From an uncultured Lachnospiraceae bacterium (GTDB taxonomy: Bacteria > Bacillota > Clostridia > Lachnospirales > Lachnospiraceae), in the NCBI GenBank assembly GCA_910587955.1, contig CAJUNN010000002.1:82843-146842 (forward strand): a stretch of 64,000 nt of DNA. Direction: 5' to 3'. The translations under genes and the position numbers were made by a program. The first letter of the stretch is position 1, and the number at the start of each line of letters is the position of its first letter. This document shows positions 58,969 through 64,000 of the stretch, piece by piece. Under the pieces are notes generated by a model. The model made no database searches and was not told where the DNA came from. It worked only from the letters and a program-made list of their open reading frames with translations.

Positions 58969-61803
58969 TTATTTTTTCTGTCTCTCCAGATATTTTCTTA
59001 AATACTGCCCTGTATAAGAGACAGGATTTTCCGCAACCTCCTCCGGCGTTCCCTTTGCAATCACCGTTCCGCCCCGGTCTCCGCCTTCCGGCCCCATGTC
59101 GACAATGTAATCTGCCGTCTTAATCACGTCCAGATTATGTTCAATGACCACCACCGTATTGCCGCCCTCCGCCAGACGATGCAGTATCTCCGTCAGCTTA
59201 TGCACATCCGCAAAATGCAGTCCCGTAGTAGGCTCATCCAGAATATAGATGGTCTTTCCTGTACTCCGGCGGCTCAGCTCCGTAGCCAGCTTAATCCGCT
59301 GGGCTTCTCCGCCGGAAAGTGTGGTGGAAGGCTGTCCCAGACGGATGTAGGAAAGACCCACATCATGGAGCGTCTCGATTTTCCTCCGTATGGACGGCAC
59401 ATTCTCAAAGAAAGGCAGGGCTTCCTCCACCGTCATATCCAGAACATCATAAATGTTCTTGCCCTTATACTTAACTTCCAGGGTCTCCCGGTTGTAACGC
59501 TTTCCCTGACAGACCTCACAGGGCACATACACATCCGGAAGGAAGTGCATCTCTATCTTGATAATTCCGTCCCCGGAACAGGCCTCGCAGCGGCCTCCCT
59601 TCACATTGAAGCTGAACCTTCCTTTTTTATAGCCTCTGCTCTTGGCATCTGCAGTGGACGCAAAAAGATCCCGTATCTGATCAAAAACCCCTGTATAGGT
59701 GGCCGGATTGGACCGGGGCGTCCGTCCGATAGGCGACTGATCAATGCTTATTACCTTATCCAGCTGCTCCGTTCCCTGAATACTCCGGTTTTTTCCGGGA
59801 ATCGTCCTGGCGCGGTTCAGTTTCTTCGCCAGGGTTTTGTACAGAATCTCATTGATCAGGGAACTCTTTCCCGAACCGGACACTCCCGTCACGCAAGTCA
59901 TAACCCCCAAGGGGATCTCCACATCTATTTTCTTGAGATTATTTTCCTCCGCCCCTTTGACCGTCAGCCACCCGGAGGGCGTCCTCCGTCTTTCGGGAAC
60001 GGGAATACAGAGCTTTCCGCTCAGATACGCCCCTGTAACGGATTCCGGACAGGCCATAATCTCCTCTGCCGTTCCGGCAGCCACCACTTTCCCGCCGTGT
60101 TCCCCGGCTCCCGGGCCGATATCCACAATAAAATCCGCCGCAAACATGGTATCCTCGTCATGCTCCACCACCACCAGTGTATTTCCCAAATCCCGCAGGC
60201 GCTTCAGAGTGGCCAGCAGCTTATCATTGTCCCTCTGGTGAAGCCCGATGCTGGGTTCATCCAGAATATAGGCCACACCTACCAGGCCGGATCCGATCTG
60301 GGTGGCCAGGCGGATACGCTGGGCTTCCCCGCCGGAGAGGCTGCCGGTAGACCTGGCAAGGGTCAGATAATCCAGGCCCACATCAATGAGAAATCCTATG
60401 CGCGCCCGGATCTCCTTCAAAATCTGTGCCCCGATCAGCTGCTGCTGAGCCGTCAAATTCAGATCTTTTAAAAATTCATGAAGCTTCAAAATGGAAAGGG
60501 ATGTTACTTCATAGATATTTTTATCCGCCACGGTAACGGCCAGGGATGTTTTCTTAAGACGCTGTCCTTTGCAGCTCTTGCAGGGAGTAATGCGCATAAA
60601 GGTCTCGTATTCCTGCCGCATTACCTCGGAACCTGTCTCCCGGTAACGCCGCTCTACATTTTTAATCAGCCCCTCAAAGGCAATGTCGTAAACGCCCTCC
60701 CCCCGCTGGCCTTTGTAGTGAACCTTAATCTCCCGCCCGTTGGTTCCGTGCAGCAGCACCTGCCGGACTTCCGGCTCCAGTTCTTCATAGGATGTGTTTA
60801 AATCAAATCCGTACTCTTTGGACAGAGCCTGCAAAATCCCGTAGGTAAAGCTGGAGGGATCCGTGCAGGACTGCCATCCCATCACCGCGATAGCTCCCCC
60901 GGCAATGCTTAAGGACTTATCCGGGATCATCAAATCCTCATCAAATTCCATCTTATAGCCCAGACCGAAGCAATCGGGACAGGCTCCGAAGGGATTGTTG
61001 AAAGAAAAGCTGCGGGGTTCAATTTCTTCCATGCTGATCCCGCAGTCCGGGCAGGCATAGCTGGAACTGAATGTCATCAATTCCCCATCCACAACTTCTA
61101 CTACCAGAAGCCCCTCCGCCAGACTAAGAACCGTCTCGATGGAGTCTGCCAGCCGGCGCTCGATTCCCTCTTTGATAACCAGACGATCCACCACAATCTC
61201 AATTAGATGCTTGATGTTTTTCTCAAGCTTAATCTCCTCGGACAATTCGTAGAGATTTCCGTCAATCTTCACCCGGACAAAGCCGCTTTTCCGCGCCTGC
61301 TCCAGAACCTTCACATGCTCGCCCTTGCGCCCTTTGACTACAGGCGCAAGAAGCTGGATCCGGGTGCGCTCCGGCAGGGCCATCAGCTGATCCACCATCT
61401 GATCCACACTCTGTTTCCTAATCTCTTTGCCGCAGCGCGGGCAGTGGGGAATCCCGATCCGCGCATAGAGCAGACGGAAATAATCGTAAATCTCCGTAAC
61501 CGTTCCCACTGTAGAACGGGGATTCCGGTTCGTAGACTTCTGGTCTATGGAGATCGCAGGGGACAGGCCTTCAATACTTTCTACCTCCGGCTTCTCCATC
61601 TGGCCCAGGAACTGCCTGGCATAAGAAGACAGGGACTCCATATACCGGCGCTGTCCCTCCGCATAGATGGTATCAAATGCCAGGGAGGATTTCCCGGAGC
61701 CGCTTAGGCCTGTCAGAACCACAAATTCATCTCTTGGAATATCAATATCCAAATTCCTCAGATTGTGTTCATTGGCTCCTCTGATTTTAATGTAATTTTT
61801 CAT
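58969..61803 (-). CDS. uvrA: Excinuclease ABC subunit UvrA
   Basis: Damage-recognition ATPase of nucleotide excision repair. The 944 residues have two ABC modules. Walker A-1 is GLSGSGKSS (32-40) and Walker A-2 GVSGSGKSS in the second half. Signature motifs are LSGGEAQRIRLATQIGSG and LSGGEAQRIKLATELSRR. Zinc cysteines are in CPDCG-CPDCFG and in CEACSGDG-CEVCQG. It is the canonical long UvrA, with a full C-terminal part ending QYLRKYLERQKK. It lies 55 bases behind uvrB. Confidence 0.98.
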   Translation of the reverse strand: MKNYIKIRGANEHNLRNLDIDIPRDEFVVLTGLSGSGKSSLAFDTIYAEGQRRYMESLSSYARQFLGQMEKPEVESIEGLSPAISIDQKSTNRNPRSTVGTVTEIYDYFRLLYARIGIPHCPRCGKEIRKQSVDQMVDQLMALPERTRIQLLAPVVKGRKGEHVKVLEQARKSGFVRVKIDGNLYELSEEIKLEKNIKHLIEIVVDRLVIKEGIERRLADSIETVLSLAEGLLVVEVVDGELMTFSSSYACPDCGISMEEIEPRSFSFNNPFGACPDCFGLGYKMEFDEDLMIPDKSLSIAGGAIAVMGWQSCTDPSSFTYGILQALSKEYGFDLNTSYEELEPEVRQVLLHGTNGREIKVHYKGQRGEGVYDIAFEGLIKNVERRYRETGSEVMRQEYETFMRITPCKSCKGQRLKKTSLAVTVADKNIYEVTSLSILKLHEFLKDLNLTAQQQLIGAQILKEIRARIGFLIDVGLDYLTLARSTGSLSGGEAQRIRLATQIGSGLVGVAYILDEPSIGLHQRDNDKLLATLKRLRDLGNTLVVVEHDEDTMFAADFIVDIGPGAGEHGGKVVAAGTAEEIMACPESVTGAYLSGKLCIPVPERRRTPSGWLTVKGAEENNLKKIDVEIPLGVMTCVTGVSGSGKSSLINEILYKTLAKKLNRARTIPGKNRSIQGTEQLDKVISIDQSPIGRTPRSNPATYTGVFDQIRDLFASTADAKSRGYKKGRFSFNVKGGRCEACSGDGIIKIEMHFLPDVYVPCEVCQGKRYNRETLEVKYKGKNIYDVLDMTVEEALPFFENVPSIRRKIETLHDVGLSYIRLGQPSTTLSGGEAQRIKLATELSRRSTGKTIYILDEPTTGLHFADVHKLTEILHRLAEGGNTVVVIEHNLDVIKTADYIVDMGPEGGDRGGTVIAKGTPEEVAENPVSYTGQYLRKYLERQKK

Positions 61804-61858
61804 ACCGCTCCTCTTTTTCTGCTGCTATTGTGCCCGCCTGCGCCTACAGAAAGTATTT

Positions 61859-63904
61859 TCAGCCCTTTCTGCCGCCGCGGGCATTCCTTTTTCTGTGATT
61901 TTCCTGTATTCCGCCTGCCGTAGATGCGTCATGCAGCTGCTTCTTCAATTCAATCATCCGATCCCGCAGCTCTGCTGCCGTTTCAAAATCCAGCTCCGCC
62001 GCCGCTTTCTTCATCTTCTTATCTATATCGGCAACCAGTTTTTCCAGCTCCTGCCTGCTCATAGACTCCGGATCTTTCTCAAACTGCAGCTCTTCCTTGG
62101 CAACCTCTTTGGAAATACGTATCAAATCCCGCACGGATTTCCGGATGGTCTGCGGTGTAATTCCGTGTTCCTCATTGTATTTCTGCTGCAGTTCCCGGCG
62201 CCGCTCCGTCTCCCCGATGGCCATCTGCATGGAATCGGTAATAACGTCCGCATACATAATTACGCGCCCTTCTGCATTCCGCGCCGCCCGTCCGATGGTC
62301 TGGATCAGAGACGTCCCGGAACGCAGAAATCCCTCTTTGTCTGCATCCAGTATAGCCACCAGGGTAATCTCGGGAATATCCAGGCCCTCCCGCAAAAGGT
62401 TGATTCCCACCAGCACGTCAAAAACATCCAGCCGCATATCCCGGATAATCTGGGTACGCTCCAGGGTGTCAATATCCGAATGAAGGTATTTGACGCGTAT
62501 TCCCAGCTCCCGCATATAATCCGTCAGATCTTCCGCCATCCGCTTGGTCAGGGTGGTAATCAAAATCTTATGGCCTGCTGCCACTTCCCGGTTTACCTCA
62601 CCTATCAGATCGTCGATCTGGCCCTCTACCGGGCGTACTTCTACCTTGGGATCCAACAGACCCGTAGGCCGGATTATCTGCTCTGCCCGTAGAAGCTCAT
62701 GCTCTTCCTCGTACTCTCCCGGCGTGGCTGATACAAACAAAAGCTGATTTATTTTACCCTCAAATTCTTGAAAATTCAAGGGGCGGTTGTCTTTCGCCGA
62801 GGGAAGACGGAATCCGTAATCTACCAGGGTCGCCTTCCGGGACTGATCCCCTGCATACATCCCCCGGATCTGCGGCACAGTCTTATGAGACTCGTCAATA
62901 ATAAGCAAAAAATCTTCCGGGAAATAGTCCATCAGCGTATTGGGGGGCTCTCCCGGCTTCAGGCCCGACAGATGCCGGGAATAGTTTTCTATACCGGAGC
63001 AAAATCCCGTCTCCTTAAGCATTTCGATGTCAAAGTTGGTCCGCTCGGAAATCCGCTGGGCCTCCAAAAGCTTGTCCTCTCCCTTGAAATAGCGGATGCG
63101 TTCCTCCAGCTCCTCCTCAATAGCCCCGGCCGCCTCCCGGATGCGTTCCGCCGGAACCACATAATGGGAGGCCGGAAAAATAGCCACATGCTCCCGCACG
63201 CTTTTGATCTCCCCGGTCAGCACATCAATCTCCGAAATCCGGTCTATTTCATCTCCGAAAAATTCCACCCGGATAGCCGTATCCATCTGGATAGCCGGAA
63301 TAATCTCCAGCACATCTCCCCTTACTCGGAAGGTTCCCCGTTTAAAGTCCATATCATTCCGTTCATACTGGATATCCACCAGCTGCCGCAGTACTTCGTC
63401 CCGATCCTTTTGCATCCCCGGCCGCAGGGATACCATCATTTTCTCAAAGTTCTCCGGCTCGCCCAAGCCGTAAATGCAGGACACGGAGGACACGATAACC
63501 ACATCCCGCCGCTCAATCAGCGATGCCGTGGCCGACAGGCGCAGCTTGTCTATTTCGTCGTTGATGGAGGAGTCTTTGGCGATGTAGGTGTCGCTGGAAG
63601 GGACGTAGGCTTCGGGTTGGTAGTAGTCGTAGTAGGAGACAAAATACTCTACTGCATTATTCGGGAAAAACTCTTTAAATTCGCCATATAATTGGGCAGC
63701 CAATGTCTTGTTATGCGCTATAACAAGCGTTGGTTTATTTAATTGCTGGATGACGTTTGCCATCGTAAAGGTTTTACCTGAACCCGTGACACCAAGAAGA
63801 GTCTGGAACTGGTTGCCTTCTTTGAAGCCTTTGACCAATTCGGCGATGGCCTGGGGCTGGTCGCCTGTGGGCTGATATTGTGATACTAATTCAAAATGAT
63901 CCAT
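61859..63904 (-). CDS. uvrB: Excinuclease ABC subunit UvrB
   Basis: Helicase-like damage-verification subunit. The 681 residues have Walker A GVTGSGKT (38-45), the beta-hairpin YYDYYQPEAYVP, DESHKT, helicase motifs LLREGLDIPEITLVAILDAD and QTIGRAARNAEGRVIMYAD, and a C-terminal UVR domain (MKKAAAELDFETAAELRDRM) for UvrC contact. A basic tail KRNARGGRKG ends it. AGGAGGAAG precedes the ATG at 63904. The last 96 bases of the window, upstream, are A+T-rich; no promoter there could be assigned with confidence. Confidence 0.98.
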   Translation of the reverse strand: MDHFELVSQYQPTGDQPQAIAELVKGFKEGNQFQTLLGVTGSGKTFTMANVIQQLNKPTLVIAHNKTLAAQLYGEFKEFFPNNAVEYFVSYYDYYQPEAYVPSSDTYIAKDSSINDEIDKLRLSATASLIERRDVVIVSSVSCIYGLGEPENFEKMMVSLRPGMQKDRDEVLRQLVDIQYERNDMDFKRGTFRVRGDVLEIIPAIQMDTAIRVEFFGDEIDRISEIDVLTGEIKSVREHVAIFPASHYVVPAERIREAAGAIEEELEERIRYFKGEDKLLEAQRISERTNFDIEMLKETGFCSGIENYSRHLSGLKPGEPPNTLMDYFPEDFLLIIDESHKTVPQIRGMYAGDQSRKATLVDYGFRLPSAKDNRPLNFQEFEGKINQLLFVSATPGEYEEEHELLRAEQIIRPTGLLDPKVEVRPVEGQIDDLIGEVNREVAAGHKILITTLTKRMAEDLTDYMRELGIRVKYLHSDIDTLERTQIIRDMRLDVFDVLVGINLLREGLDIPEITLVAILDADKEGFLRSGTSLIQTIGRAARNAEGRVIMYADVITDSMQMAIGETERRRELQQKYNEEHGITPQTIRKSVRDLIRISKEVAKEELQFEKDPESMSRQELEKLVADIDKKMKKAAAELDFETAAELRDRMIELKKQLHDASTAGGIQENHRKRNARGGRKG

Positions 63905-64000
63905 AAAGCTTCCTCCTTTATGAATTAATACTTCTATCTAAAAACCTCTGCTGATTAAACGGCAATTTCTCATTAAATGTATATTCCCAATACTCAAATA

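Noticed and set aside
59137..60471. 444-codon plus-strand open frame
   Set aside because: Antisense to uvrA, with no recognisable domain or start signal.
1..64000. tRNA, rRNA or known riboswitch
   Set aside because: No T-loop signature, rRNA segment or familiar aptamer consensus was recognised on either strand by eye; a covariance-model scan would settle this.

Overview
The window looks like a chromosomal segment of a Firmicute of the class Clostridia, most probably family Lachnospiraceae. Supporting signs are a moderately high G+C content, the map / KOW-protein / infA order next to adk and secY, an unusually long ribosomal protein L17, a zinc-type S14, the murB-rapZ-whiA-HPr-like cluster, a lipoprotein-based ABC sugar importer and AGGAGG-type ribosome binding sites. 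Genus cannot be told from the sequence alone. No tRNA, rRNA gene or CRISPR array was found.

Layout. (1) 1-5.2 kb, minus strand: glf (cut by the window edge), mutY and sfsA in one unit, then a 5'-truncated AAA ATPase and a PLP aminotransferase. The sfsA and aminotransferase promoters are near-identical 38-bp copies. (2) 5.2-23.7 kb, minus strand: the S10-spc-alpha ribosomal protein cluster from rpsJ to rplQ, with secY, adk, map, infA and rpoA. A terminator, an IS200-type element, a decayed GNAT acetyltransferase and a new strong promoter lie between infA and rpmJ and divide the cluster into two transcription units. Several spacers carry structured repeats placed directly behind stop codons, including a 121-bp element present in two full copies and one collapsed copy. 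The S10 leader has a long-range RNA stem. (3) 23.7-34 kb: a LacI-regulated glycoside operon (GH4 glycosidase, binding protein, two permeases, ATPase, amidohydrolase, sugar kinase-like protein, MATE transporter) with three matching palindromic operators around a divergent promoter region. (4) 34-45.4 kb: a DUF1848 protein; an operon of an HtrA-like protein lacking its catalytic triad, yhaM and rlmD; then on the plus strand mutS2, a two-component system and a DUF885 lipoprotein. (5) 45.4-64 kb, minus strand: an aconitase-family hydratase, a second two-component system with a very large ectodomain, a methyltransferase-hslO-nadE-degV operon, murB-rapZ-whiA-HPr-like, and uvrB-uvrA.

How the genes work together. 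The ribosomal units supply ribosome parts, the Sec channel and the RNA polymerase alpha subunit. In the sugar operon the ABC importer would bring in an unphosphorylated glycoside, GH4 would cleave it, and the kinase and amidohydrolase would process the products under LacI control. The most unusual points are the repeated structured element in ribosomal spacers, the split spc operon with its decayed acetyltransferase, the glutamate at position 15 of the HPr-like protein next to a RapZ with an altered Walker A motif, the HtrA-like pseudoprotease, and a murB promoter that shares its DNA with the uvrA terminator.
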